Source: Opacimonas immobilis
Lineage (GTDB): Bacteria; Pseudomonadota; Gammaproteobacteria; Enterobacterales; Alteromonadaceae
DNA length: 64,000 bases
Direction of reading: 5' to 3'
Assembly: GCF_048282545.1 (NCBI RefSeq)
Contig: NZ_CP182485.1
Span: 1,054,001-1,118,000 of the forward strand
The translations under genes were made by a program, and so were the position numbers. Positions 17,207 to 26,050 of this stretch are shown piece by piece (the first letter of the stretch is position 1; the number at the start of each line of letters is the position of its first letter). The notes under the pieces are model-generated. The model was not told the origin of the DNA, searched no databases, and was given only the letters and a program-made list of their open reading frames with translations.

Positions 17207-19312
17207 ATGCGTCCTATAGTAATCACACTCTTTTGTTTATTATCACTAAATACCCAGGCTGCGGATAATGTATTGGTCGTTACGCTTGATGGACTGCGTT
17301 GGCAAGAGCTATTTTATGGTGTCGATGAAACATTATTAGAAACGGAAGACAACCCACAGGTACGCGATGCGGTTATGGCAAGATATGGCCAAGGTACGAT
17401 TGAGGAACGAAGAGCTGCTTTGATGCCGTTTTTTTGGTCTGAGATTGCCCAAAAAGGAACCCTTATTGGTGATCACCGCAATGATTCCAAAATGTCCCTG
17501 AGCAATGCTTGGTGGTTTTCATATCCCGGATACAATGAAATTTTAACGGGCGTTGCCGACGATAAAATTGACTCAAACGCATCTGAGTTCAATCAAAATA
17601 AGACGTTTCTCGAGTATTTACACAAACAAAATCATCATGTCGCTGCCTTTGGTAGTTGGGACGTATTTCCATATATTATCAATACTGAGCGCAATGACTT
17701 TGTGGTTAATGCTGGATTTACCGGGGTTAACTGGGACGATGCGTCAGAGCATGCACATTGGCTGGCAGAGCTGCAATCTCAGATCCCATCTCCTTGGTAC
17801 ACCGTGCGTTTAGATGCCTTTACCCATGGCTTTACACAAGAATACATCAAACAACACCAACCGAATATCATCTATGTTGCTTTAGGTGAAACTGATGATT
17901 TTGCCCATGATGGAGAATATGTGCAGTATCTTCAAGCGGCTCACCGCAGTGACAGTTTTATTAAATCATTGTGGGAGTTACTACAATCCATTCCACAATA
18001 TAAGGATAACACGAATATCCTTTTGACGACCGATCACGGTAGAGGAACCACTCAATTAGACTGGACACATCATGCTTCAAAAGCGTCTCTCGATGGCTAT
18101 ATGAGTAAATTAAAGCCTGAATTTCCAGAAGGGATCGTCGACGCAGATCAGGTATGGTTTGCTGCTATGGGTCCCAACATCGCTCAACATGGTATTGTTC
18201 GCTCTACAGAAACGTATTCATTGAATCAATTTGCAGCAACCGTGTTAGCCACTCTTGCTATAGATCATCGTGACTTTAATCCAAAAGCAGGGAAGCCACT
18301 TCCCGTTTTAACCCCCACAGCTCAGATTACACCGGTAAATGAAACAAAGAGTCTTACTCGTATCGGATTTGGTTCTTGTCTCAAAGAAAATAAACCACAA
18401 CCATTGTGGGATGATGTCATGGCGCAAAACCCTGATTTGTTTGTGTTGATGGGCGATAATGTCTATGGCGATACCGAAGATATGCAAGAATTAGCAAACA
18501 AATATCAATTGTTAGCACAACAACCAGGCTTTGCGAAACTGCGCTCGATCACGCCAGTTATTGGGATCTGGGATGATCATGATTATGGAGAAAACGACGC
18601 TGGTGCTGAATATCCTAAAAAGGCAGAATCAAAACAGATTATGCTAGATTTTTTCGGTGAGCCTAAACATTCTGAGCGCCGGATGCGCGAGGATGGAGCT
18701 TACACGAGTTACATGTTTGATGATGGTAAACGCAAAGTTCACATTATTTTGCCAGATTTACGCTACAATCGAACACCATTAGAATCTGTGAATAAGCTCA
18801 ACTATACCGTTAATCGCTTGCCTAACGACCAAGGGCCTTACCGCATCATAGATGCCTCTGAGGCGACGATGTTAGGTGAACAGCAATGGCAGTGGTTAGA
18901 GACAGAATTGGCTAAGCCAGCAGACCTGAAAATCTTGATTTCCAGTTTACAAGTTGTTGCAGATTTTACCGGATGGGAAGCTTGGGCAAACTTTAAAGCT
19001 GATCAAAGTAGGCTGTATGGGTTGATCCAATCTTTGGCGTTAGATAATTTACTGATTATCAGTGGCGATACACATTGGTCAGAAATTTCTCGCCGGACTG
19101 TAGGCGACATTGATCTAGTGGATATGACAGCCTCTGGAATGACTGAAGAATGGAAGCAAATCTCTCCCAATCAATATCGAGCAAGTGAAGCGCATGCAAT
19201 AGCGAATTTTGGTATGCTGACGATTGATTGGGATACCGACCCAATCAATGCCACATTGCAAATCATTGCCGAAGACGGCAAAGTGTTGATTGAACAAAAT
19301 TGGCGACGCTAA
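17207..19312 (+). CDS. Fused phosphatase: alkaline phosphatase-superfamily domain plus PhoD-like domain
   Basis: Predicted exported two-domain phosphatase of 701 residues. The signal peptide is MRPIVITLFCLLSLNTQAA. Residues about 21-365 belong to the alkaline phosphatase/phosphodiesterase superfamily: Asp28 in VVTLDGLRW, a Ser105 nucleophile candidate in WFSYPGYNEILTG, Asp230/His234 in GETDDFAHDG, and Asp276-His277 in LLTTDHGRG. Residues about 383-701 are a PhoD-like metallophosphatase: FGSCLKEN, LMGDNVYGD (416-), WDDHDYGEND (456-) and SGDTHWSE (619-). Both sets of metal-binding motifs look intact. It follows a TonB receptor behind PhoB boxes, so release of phosphate from esters in the periplasm or at the surface in phosphate starvation is the likely job. 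The exact substrates are unknown. Confidence 0.88.
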   Translation: MRPIVITLFCLLSLNTQAADNVLVVTLDGLRWQELFYGVDETLLETEDNPQVRDAVMARYGQGTIEERRAALMPFFWSEIAQKGTLIGDHRNDSKMSLSNAWWFSYPGYNEILTGVADDKIDSNASEFNQNKTFLEYLHKQNHHVAAFGSWDVFPYIINTERNDFVVNAGFTGVNWDDASEHAHWLAELQSQIPSPWYTVRLDAFTHGFTQEYIKQHQPNIIYVALGETDDFAHDGEYVQYLQAAHRSDSFIKSLWELLQSIPQYKDNTNILLTTDHGRGTTQLDWTHHASKASLDGYMSKLKPEFPEGIVDADQVWFAAMGPNIAQHGIVRSTETYSLNQFAATVLATLAIDHRDFNPKAGKPLPVLTPTAQITPVNETKSLTRIGFGSCLKENKPQPLWDDVMAQNPDLFVLMGDNVYGDTEDMQELANKYQLLAQQPGFAKLRSITPVIGIWDDHDYGENDAGAEYPKKAESKQIMLDFFGEPKHSERRMREDGAYTSYMFDDGKRKVHIILPDLRYNRTPLESVNKLNYTVNRLPNDQGPYRIIDASEATMLGEQQWQWLETELAKPADLKILISSLQVVADFTGWEAWANFKADQSRLYGLIQSLALDNLLIISGDTHWSEISRRTVGDIDLVDMTASGMTEEWKQISPNQYRASEAHAIANFGMLTIDWDTDPINATLQIIAEDGKVLIEQNWRR

Positions 19313-19713
19313 GGCGTTGCTCTATCACTCAATGCCTTAAGCACATTCATCGCATCTTGTGCATCTCTTTTCGCCACAAAAATGTGGTCGTGATAATATC
19401 CTGCGACCACATTAGCGCTGATGTTTGCTTTAGACAGTGCTTGAGCAAACGCAGCAGTTAAGCCAACAGCTTCTAGTGAAGAATGCACATTTAAAGTTAT
19501 GCAAGCGTAAGGGCCATCGGCCTTTATTTCTAATTCGTGAGCAATAGTTTCCTGTAAAATTAAAGTCACGCCTTCTTTTTCGACAAACATGCCTTTTGCC
19601 AATGAGTACATTTTGGCTGTCGGATGGAGCACACTTGCAAAAACAAATGTTTCTGAGTCTAACTCAGGTGCCATCGAAGCAATAAGCGTGTTTAGATCAG
19701 TGATCCCAGTCAT
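19309..19713 (-). CDS. ACT domain-containing protein
   Basis: Cytosolic protein of 134 residues from the ATG at 19711-19713 (MTGITDLNTLIASM). It looks like the two-ACT-domain proteins once called DUF2241: FVFASVLHP in the first half and ITLNVHSSLEAVGLTAAFAQAL with VVAGYYHDHIFV in the second. Such domains usually bind amino acids; no enzyme domain is attached. A longer frame begins 60 bases upstream, but the dsbA terminator lies inside that extension, so I prefer the shorter start. The stop overlaps the 3' end of the convergent phosphatase gene by 4 bases. Confidence 0.78.
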   Translation of the reverse strand: MTGITDLNTLIASMAPELDSETFVFASVLHPTAKMYSLAKGMFVEKEGVTLILQETIAHELEIKADGPYACITLNVHSSLEAVGLTAAFAQALSKANISANVVAGYYHDHIFVAKRDAQDAMNVLKALSDRATP

Positions 19714-19737
19714 AGTCTCGCCACTAGTGATTGCCGA

Positions 19738-19769
19738 TAAAAAAAAGCCGATACACACTGCGTACCGGC
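19738..19769 (-). terminator. Intrinsic terminator downstream of dsbA
   Basis: On the minus strand GCCGGTAC (19769-19762) pairs with GTATCGGC (19754-19747), with one G-T pair, around a 7-base loop and is followed by a run of seven or more T. Confidence 0.75.
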
Positions 19770-19791
19770 ACAAGTTTCAACTAAATCGTCT

Positions 19792-20421
19792 TTAGTTTAG
19801 TTCAGATAAAAATACAATCAAATCAATCATGTCATCAGGCGTCATATCTCTAGTGAATGTAGCTTGGTATTTGCCATTAACAATGAAATTTGGCACACCT
19901 GAAACGAATTTACGAAATTCGTCGATCGTTTTGTTGTTTTTACGCAACATGCTGGTAATGGTAAAAGAGCCAATTTTTTTATCAAACTCAGCGCTATCTA
20001 CCCCATTTACCGCAAAGATACTGCGTAGGTCGTCGCGATTGGTAATTGCAGCACGTTGGCGATGGATGTAGTTAAAAATTGCAGTATTTAATTCTTGCTC
20101 GCGTTTTAAAGCACGCCCTAATAACATCGCACGCGTCACATCGTCTTGCAAATCTCGACCTGCAAAGCCCATGAAATTAACGTGGATTTTATTAAATTCT
20201 ACGTCGGGATCTAAGCGCTTTTTCATCTCTAAAACAAGCGGTTCGAAGTTAAAGCAATGTGGGCACCAAAAACTGAAAAATTCAGTAACTTGACGCTGTT
20301 CGGATACGTCATCAGCAATGACTCGATAATGTTCACCTTCAACATAACGCGCTTGAGCACAGGCAGCGGTAGAAAACACCACAGCGAACATGATTACGAT
20401 GGAACGAAAAAGGGACTTCAT
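19792..20421 (-). CDS. dsbA: Periplasmic thiol:disulfide oxidoreductase DsbA
   Basis: Introduces disulfide bonds into exported proteins. A signal peptide (MKSLFRSIVIMFAVVFSTAACAQA) precedes a thioredoxin-like domain with FFSFWCPHCFNFEP (Cys53-Pro-His-Cys56, the DsbA-specific dipeptide) and the cis-Pro loop VSGVPNFIVNGKY. Length is 209, as in E. coli (208). In enterobacteria dsbA is cotranscribed behind srkA; here btuB with its riboswitch lies between the two, all on the same strand. DsbB is not in the window. Confidence 0.95.
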   Translation of the reverse strand: MKSLFRSIVIMFAVVFSTAACAQARYVEGEHYRVIADDVSEQRQVTEFFSFWCPHCFNFEPLVLEMKKRLDPDVEFNKIHVNFMGFAGRDLQDDVTRAMLLGRALKREQELNTAIFNYIHRQRAAITNRDDLRSIFAVNGVDSAEFDKKIGSFTITSMLRKNNKTIDEFRKFVSGVPNFIVNGKYQATFTRDMTPDDMIDLIVFLSELN

Positions 20422-20504
20422 ACTGTTTTTACTCTCATTAAGAATTGTTCAAATCATACTAATCGAGGTCTGAATGTAAACTTAATTACTTCGCTCAAGG
20501 CTGT

Positions 20505-22403
20505 TTACCATAGATAGCGATAGCTCAGTTGCAAGGTGCGTTCTTTGCCTCGATATCCAACAATATCGGAATAGTCTTTATCTAATAGGTTACGTCCTGA
20601 TAAGCCAATACTGTGTTTGGCATCCAGCTCAATATTCAATGCCATATTAAATAGCCAGTAGGCATCGAGTTTGACAATCTGACTTGGTTGGGGCCAGGGT
20701 GGAAAAAATTGATCCAACTGAGACCCTTGATATAAGGCTTGACCTTGTAAAGACCACTGTGGAGCCAATGTGATATTGGTGGTCACAGAAGCATTGTGGC
20801 GTGACCGCCGCAGTTCACTTGCCGAGCCATCTGATGCATCTGTATAGCTGTAATGCACTGCCAAATCCCAGCTGTCGAAGGCCATACTCGACTGCCATTG
20901 CCAGCCTTGACGCTGACTGGTGCCATCGACATTGTCTGCGGTAAAGCCTCCACTATTGGCATCAAAAACAAACCCATTAATTTCATTTTTAAGGTTAGTA
21001 TCAAAAATACTGAGCTGGATAGACGTGTTTTGTGCCGACCACGCAAGGCCGATTTCTTTGTTGTCTGCAACCTCCGGTTTAAGGTTTGGATTGCCTTGAA
21101 AGGTGCCAGCAAAAAAGCCAAAACGCTCAGTAAAAGTCGGTTTTTTACTTGCACGACCACTCTGCACAAAGACCCTCAAGTTAGGGCGAGCGTGATAGCT
21201 TGCACCCAGTGTATAGTCACGGCTTTGGTCAAAATCACTGTTTTGTGTTAAACGCATGGAGCCGGTTAAAACAAGTTCATCCGTTACTCGATAAGCGGTA
21301 TCTGCAAAAAAAGCTTCCGAATTAATGTTTTGTGCTTGATTCGGATCGCCAAAGCCAATAGGGCCTTTTTGTGTAAAATCAATATCACTGAACTGCACTC
21401 CGGCAGACACATCCATATCTGAATGGTTAACGGTTACCCATGCCAAATAGCGATGCTCGTCGGTATCACTGGCACTAGTCAAGGCACCATTCGCGGTATT
21501 TTTGACTGCATCACGCTGATTTTGCCACTGCGCATTGAGGGTAACATTGTCACTGAGTGCTTGAGTGTAATGCAGTGAAAAGGTTTGTTTAACCCCATTC
21601 GATTCACTGTCTGCATCAATTGGCAAGCCAGTCACAGCAAAATCAGTTTCATCAAATGCTGTGACATATTCTGTATAGCGCAGAAACCCCTGCAATTGTG
21701 AAGCGTCAGATAGTTGAATAGTTGGCTTGTAGACAAACTGCATATTTTGATAGCCATCGCGTTCCCTTTGTCCTTCGACCACGGAGATGTTCTGTCCATC
21801 GGTGTGGTAGGCGGAGACACTTAAGCTATGACGATAGCTGTCTTGTTTGATGGTTTGTGTCAATGCAACATTTGCTGTGCGGTGTAAACCTAAGTCAATG
21901 TTTACTGTGTGTTGGTTCCTGTCGGCAACGAGGGTCGTAATAGATAATACACCGCTGAGCGCCCCGTCACCCCATTGCGCACCAGAGGTGCCTTGCAATA
22001 GTTCAATACTTTCGATGCTACTCAATGGGATATGGGCAAGATCGATTAAACCACCTTGGGCTTGGTCGTTGATTTGGATGCCATCAAGTAGAACGACTAA
22101 ATGGTTTGTTTCACCACCGCGCACTCTCAACTCGGCAAATTGTCCTGTACCGCCGTTATTTGAAATATCAACACCGGCAAAGGTTGGTAGGATATCACTT
22201 AAAAACTGTGCTTGAGAACGCTCTATGTCGTCTCGGGTGAGGATCTGGCGAAACCCAGCAAGTTCATTAGCTGGGATCGCTAAACGAGAACTCGTCACCG
22301 TTATAGTGTCAACGGTGTCATTTTGCAAAGGTGTTTGTGCTTGAATAGAAAAAGAGGTCGCAAACGCAACAAGCGCTACGGAGGATTTTATAGAACTAAA
22401 CAT
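20505..22403 (-). CDS. btuB: Vitamin B12 outer-membrane receptor BtuB
   Basis: TonB-dependent receptor for cobalamins. From the ATG at 22401-22403 it is 632 residues, near E. coli BtuB (614). A signal peptide (MFSSIKSSVALVAFATSFSIQA) is followed by the TonB box region VDTITVTSSR, the plug (LPTFAGVDISNNGGTGQFAELRVRG; VVLLDGIQINDQ) and a barrel ending in LSYRYLW. The assignment rests on BtuB-like length and motifs and, above all, on the cobalamin riboswitch in its leader. An in-frame TTG five codons earlier is less likely as start. No btuCDF genes are in the window. Confidence 0.93.
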   Translation of the reverse strand: MFSSIKSSVALVAFATSFSIQAQTPLQNDTVDTITVTSSRLAIPANELAGFRQILTRDDIERSQAQFLSDILPTFAGVDISNNGGTGQFAELRVRGGETNHLVVLLDGIQINDQAQGGLIDLAHIPLSSIESIELLQGTSGAQWGDGALSGVLSITTLVADRNQHTVNIDLGLHRTANVALTQTIKQDSYRHSLSVSAYHTDGQNISVVEGQRERDGYQNMQFVYKPTIQLSDASQLQGFLRYTEYVTAFDETDFAVTGLPIDADSESNGVKQTFSLHYTQALSDNVTLNAQWQNQRDAVKNTANGALTSASDTDEHRYLAWVTVNHSDMDVSAGVQFSDIDFTQKGPIGFGDPNQAQNINSEAFFADTAYRVTDELVLTGSMRLTQNSDFDQSRDYTLGASYHARPNLRVFVQSGRASKKPTFTERFGFFAGTFQGNPNLKPEVADNKEIGLAWSAQNTSIQLSIFDTNLKNEINGFVFDANSGGFTADNVDGTSQRQGWQWQSSMAFDSWDLAVHYSYTDASDGSASELRRSRHNASVTTNITLAPQWSLQGQALYQGSQLDQFFPPWPQPSQIVKLDAYWLFNMALNIELDAKHSIGLSGRNLLDKDYSDIVGYRGKERTLQLSYRYLW

Positions 22404-22479
22404 GAAAAATGTATCCAATCAACTAAGTGCCCACCGCACCTATGAGTGATGTGTATCCATCTGCCACTTGCAGAGATAT

Positions 22480-22668
22480 CGGAGTTAGGCCGGTATCCGG
22501 ACTGAGCACGAGTCAGTATATAAATACTGACGAGCATTTTTACCTTCCCATGTCGTTAGACACAGTGGCGATATCAAAAATGCGAACGCGCGTTCACCGT
22601 TGCGGGGGCAGTGGATGATTTGCACATCCTTCCCGATTATCTGACGTTAAGTCAGCACCTAATTCGGG
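22480..22668 (-). promoter_or_regulatory. Cobalamin (AdoCbl) riboswitch upstream of btuB
   Basis: Reading the minus strand from about 22668 down, one sees AATTAGGTGC (P1/P2 start), TAATCGGGAAGG, TGCAAATCATCC followed by CACTGCCCCCGCAACGG, GCCACTGTG, TGGGAAGG and finally the B12 box AGTCCGGATACCGGCCT at 22503-22487. Order and spacing fit the class I cobalamin element. The linker to btuB (22404-22479) has a small TCTGC/GCAGA hairpin but no T run, so control is more likely at translation than by termination. A TATACT (22677-22672) is a plausible -10 element just upstream. Confidence 0.93.
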
Positions 22669-22763
22669 CGTAGTATACTTGAATTTGACTTATTTGTTAT
22701 CGGTTTCTCACTTTGTTTTTTCACTACCTCAATCAACACTTTTCGAGTACACCGTTTTTTAAT

Positions 22764-23753
22764 TTATGGCATTAATTTAAGTGGAGGTTCATTGAGCGCT
22801 GCCAACTGTTCTTTCAAAGCGAGTATTTGATGCTCCCAATATTTGTCTTCGGCAAACCATGGAAAGGCTTGTGGAAAAGCAGGATCTGCCCACCGCTGAG
22901 TTAACCAAGCCATGTAATGTACCATGCGCATTGCCCGCAGGGGCTCAATTAAAGGCAGCTGACTGTGGTCAAAATCCGCAAATTCTTCATATGCGCCAAC
23001 CAGCGTATCAAGCTGCAATAACTGTTGTTGGCGATCACCATTGAGCAACAGCCAAAGATCTTGTATGGCAGGGCCTTGACGACAATCATCTAAATCAACA
23101 AAGCACGGGCCATCTCGCCACAAAATATTCGATGGGTGACAATCGCCATGCAGACGAATGTGAGGTGTCGTGATATAACGAGCGGCAGTTTCATTGACCA
23201 CAGGCTCTAATATGGCAAAAAACGCTGTGCGCAGATGCATTGGGATCATGCTTGATTCATGCAAAATAGCAAAGGGCTCATGCAGATGAGATTGCGTGGA
23301 AAACTCAGCGCGATGAACAAAGGGCTTTGCTTGCCCAATCTGATGCGTACGTCCTAAAAAGCGACCGACCACTTCAAGTTGGTCAAGATTATCGACTTCA
23401 AGTTGACGCCCACCCGCAGAAGGAAATAGGGTAAAACGACACGATTCAAAGTGATGCAATGTTTGTCTTGCAATGCACAAAGGAGCGATGACAGGCACTT
23501 CGTTGCGCTCAAGTTCCAGAGAAAAATCGTGTTCTTCTTGGATCTGAGCATCAGACCAACGCCCACTGCGGTAAAATTTGACCACATAGCGAGCGTCTTC
23601 GGTCGCAAACTGGTACACTCTATTTTCATAGCTATTTAGAGCCAGTAAACCCGAGGTAGGATAAATCCCGATGGACTCAAGGGCATTGAGTATCACATCG
23701 GGAGAAAGTTGGGCAAACGTAAAATCCGTCGCTGAGCCAAATTGCGCTGTCAT
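22764..23753 (-). CDS. srkA: Stress response serine/threonine protein kinase SrkA (YihE/RdoA)
   Basis: Kinase of the APH-like fold that in E. coli is induced by the Cpx envelope stress system and counteracts MazF-linked death. Length 329 against 328 in E. coli. Visible motifs are the Lys strand ARYVVKFYRSGRW, the catalytic loop IRLHGDCHPSNILW and the metal-binding FVDLDDCRQGP. It follows ccoG by 27 bp and precedes the btuB riboswitch; the usual dsbA neighbour is displaced by btuB. Confidence 0.94.
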   Translation of the reverse strand: MTAQFGSATDFTFAQLSPDVILNALESIGIYPTSGLLALNSYENRVYQFATEDARYVVKFYRSGRWSDAQIQEEHDFSLELERNEVPVIAPLCIARQTLHHFESCRFTLFPSAGGRQLEVDNLDQLEVVGRFLGRTHQIGQAKPFVHRAEFSTQSHLHEPFAILHESSMIPMHLRTAFFAILEPVVNETAARYITTPHIRLHGDCHPSNILWRDGPCFVDLDDCRQGPAIQDLWLLLNGDRQQQLLQLDTLVGAYEEFADFDHSQLPLIEPLRAMRMVHYMAWLTQRWADPAFPQAFPWFAEDKYWEHQILALKEQLAALNEPPLKLMP

Positions 23754-23780
23754 GCTCTTCCTAAAGCGTATAAATTGCGC

Positions 23781-25241
23781 TTAACGATATAGGAATTTAG
23801 CTGGCTCTTCAATGCTGATCACTTCTCCATCACTATCGGTGGTACTTAACGTAAAGTATATTTCAGTCACGCGTTCTTCAAGGTTATAAGCATCGGTGGC
23901 AATACTGATTGGAAGATTTAACACTTCACCACCGCCGACAGTGACGTGTTGCTCGCCGATCCACTCATACGTGGCAAGGCCTGAGACACTCAAGTCAAAG
24001 GTACGAATTTGTTGTGATTTATTGAGCACTTTTAAGGTAAAGACATTTTCAATTAGACCCTGATTCGTCTCTCGATACAAGGAATTCCGGTCACGAATAA
24101 TATCCAAATCAAGCGGTTTACGACTCATAAAATCTGCTGCAAGTAAACCTGTCATGACGGCTAAAACCACGGCGTAACCAATTAATTTAGGACGAATTAT
24201 TTTGGTTTTGCCGCCCGCAAGTTCATGCTCTGAGGTAAAGCTAATTAAGCCTTTGGCATAGCCCATCTTGTCCATGACACCATTACATGCATCCACACAT
24301 GCACCGCAGTTAATGCACTCGTATTGCAGACCATTGCGTATATCAATACCCGTCGGACAGACTTGTACACATAAGTTGCAATCGATGCAATCTCCTAATC
24401 CTTTGGCTTGCAATTGTTCTGTTGTGGCTTTGCGCGAACGTGGTCCTCTTCCTTCACCCCGTTTGGCATCGTATGCTACGGTGAAAGTATCTTTGTCAAA
24501 CATAGCCGATTGGAAACGCGCATAAGGACACATGTGTAAGCACATGATTTCTCTCATCCAACCAGCGTTGCCATAGGTACATCCAGCGAACAATAAAATA
24601 CTAAACGCGGCCCAAAAACTCGTATCAAGTGTGACCACGTCAATAAATAGTTCTCGTATCGGAGTAAAGTAACCCACAAACGTCATCGCCGTAAGGAGTG
24701 ATATCAATAACCACGTTGTGTGTTTGGCGGATTTGCGCAAGAACTTATCGGTATCCATTTTGCGTTGGTCAAGCTTCATGCGTTTGTTGGCATTACCTTC
24801 AAACAGTTCTTCAAAATAGATGAACATATAGACCCAAGTCGTTTGTGGGCACATGAAACCACACCATACACGTCCGGCAAAGGTGGTGACAAAAAATAAT
24901 GCAAACGCCGCCACAATGAATATATAAGCCAATACTGTTAAGTCTTGTGGCCAAAGCGTCATTGCAAAAAGGGTAAAACGTTGCTCAGGAATATCAAATA
25001 AAATAGCTTGCTGCCCGTTATATGTAAGCCACGGAATGACCGCAAACAAGGCGAGGAAAATAAAACCAAAGAACCGACGGAAATTTTCAATGGTGCCTTT
25101 TACGGCGCGAACATAGATACGTGAGCGAGCGGGATATTGTGTTTGCCCAGCATCATCTGCTGGTTTAACCGTTACGCGTTTGGGTACGGTTTTGGGTTTT
25201 TGCTCTGGAGGTATAACCTTGATAGGGATTTGTTCGCTCAT
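23781..25241 (-). CDS. ccoG: Cytochrome c oxidase accessory protein CcoG
   Basis: Membrane iron-sulfur protein that helps copper delivery or reduction for assembly of cbb3-type oxidase. Length is 486. An N-terminal cytoplasmic tail leads to five or so membrane segments, an early CGFMCPQTTWVYMF motif, an MREIMCLHMCPYARFQ segment, and two 4Fe-4S binding runs in CIDCNLCVQVCPTGID and CINCGACVDACNGVMD (about 285-330). The C-terminal part from about 380 is an Ig-like periplasmic domain typical of CcoG/FixG. The ccoNOPQ genes are not in view, so it stands apart from its usual cluster and leads into srkA. Confidence 0.92.
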   Translation of the reverse strand: MSEQIPIKVIPPEQKPKTVPKRVTVKPADDAGQTQYPARSRIYVRAVKGTIENFRRFFGFIFLALFAVIPWLTYNGQQAILFDIPEQRFTLFAMTLWPQDLTVLAYIFIVAAFALFFVTTFAGRVWCGFMCPQTTWVYMFIYFEELFEGNANKRMKLDQRKMDTDKFLRKSAKHTTWLLISLLTAMTFVGYFTPIRELFIDVVTLDTSFWAAFSILLFAGCTYGNAGWMREIMCLHMCPYARFQSAMFDKDTFTVAYDAKRGEGRGPRSRKATTEQLQAKGLGDCIDCNLCVQVCPTGIDIRNGLQYECINCGACVDACNGVMDKMGYAKGLISFTSEHELAGGKTKIIRPKLIGYAVVLAVMTGLLAADFMSRKPLDLDIIRDRNSLYRETNQGLIENVFTLKVLNKSQQIRTFDLSVSGLATYEWIGEQHVTVGGGEVLNLPISIATDAYNLEERVTEIYFTLSTTDSDGEVISIEEPAKFLYR

Positions 25242-25498
25242 GTGACACCTTGATTGGTTGACTCAACTATTTCGATTATAAATGATGAGTCCGGTTCCTT
25301 TATTGAAGTATATCAATGTTTTGCTGTGTTTTTTGTTATCTAACTGTATGTTTTGCGTGAATTAAATGTAAATCTTTGCTTGGTTTAGTCTGAATTCAAT
25401 CTGAACTTTACCTTAGCCATCTAGTGAAATACTGTGGTTTTTGCTAGATTGGTAAATGTAACTTTTTGTAATTATCGACCGACGTTGAGGTAAACGTA

Positions 25499-26050
25499 AT
25501 GCGTGCCCTAATCATTAGTTTTGTTGTGGTAAGTTTTTTTGCACAGATGCAAGCTAACGCGGAAGAATCAGCACAAGACATTGTGTCAGAAATAGAGCGA
25601 GTGTCCATTATATGGCAAGACTATCGCTCATTTAATGATGTGAAGCCGGTCAATCAAGGTCGAACCAAATTCGCTAAACACGTGTTTAAGGAACTCAGCG
25701 ACTATTTTGCTCAACTTGCTTCAGAGCTCCCTGATGGGCAGCGCTTTGAGATCACTGTGACGGATTTAGATCTTGCCGGACAGGTATTTCCTGCAAGCTT
25801 TGTTGGTTTGGGCTCTGGTGGCCAAGATGTTCGTTTAGTGAAAGATGTACATATTCCTCGAATGGACTTAAGCTGGCGCATCTTGGACGCCAATGGAGTT
25901 CAAATAAAAGCGGCTGAAGACTCGATAAAAGACATGAGTTTTAACCAACGTCACAATCCTTTTTTCAGTCATGAATTTTTGCGTTACGAAAAAAATATGT
26001 TGCGCTCGTGGTTCAAGCGCAACATTGCTGAAGATATCGCGCAAAATTAA
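25499..26050 (+). CDS. DUF3016 family exported protein
   Basis: Protein of 183 residues with a signal peptide (MRALIISFVVVSFFAQMQANA). The mature part has the DUF3016 pattern: an Ile-Trp-Gln-Asp-Tyr-Arg-Ser-Phe motif near residue 40, a helix KFAKHVFKELSDYFAQLASELPDGQRF, then ITVTDLDLAGQVFP and a conserved IPRMDLSWRILD strand. The function of the family is unknown; it is probably periplasmic. Its last four bases overlap the stop of the convergent acyl-CoA dehydrogenase gene. The 257 bp upstream contain no gene; they are AT-rich and must hold the promoters of this gene and ccoG. Confidence 0.8.
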   Translation: MRALIISFVVVSFFAQMQANAEESAQDIVSEIERVSIIWQDYRSFNDVKPVNQGRTKFAKHVFKELSDYFAQLASELPDGQRFEITVTDLDLAGQVFPASFVGLGSGGQDVRLVKDVHIPRMDLSWRILDANGVQIKAAEDSIKDMSFNQRHNPFFSHEFLRYEKNMLRSWFKRNIAEDIAQN

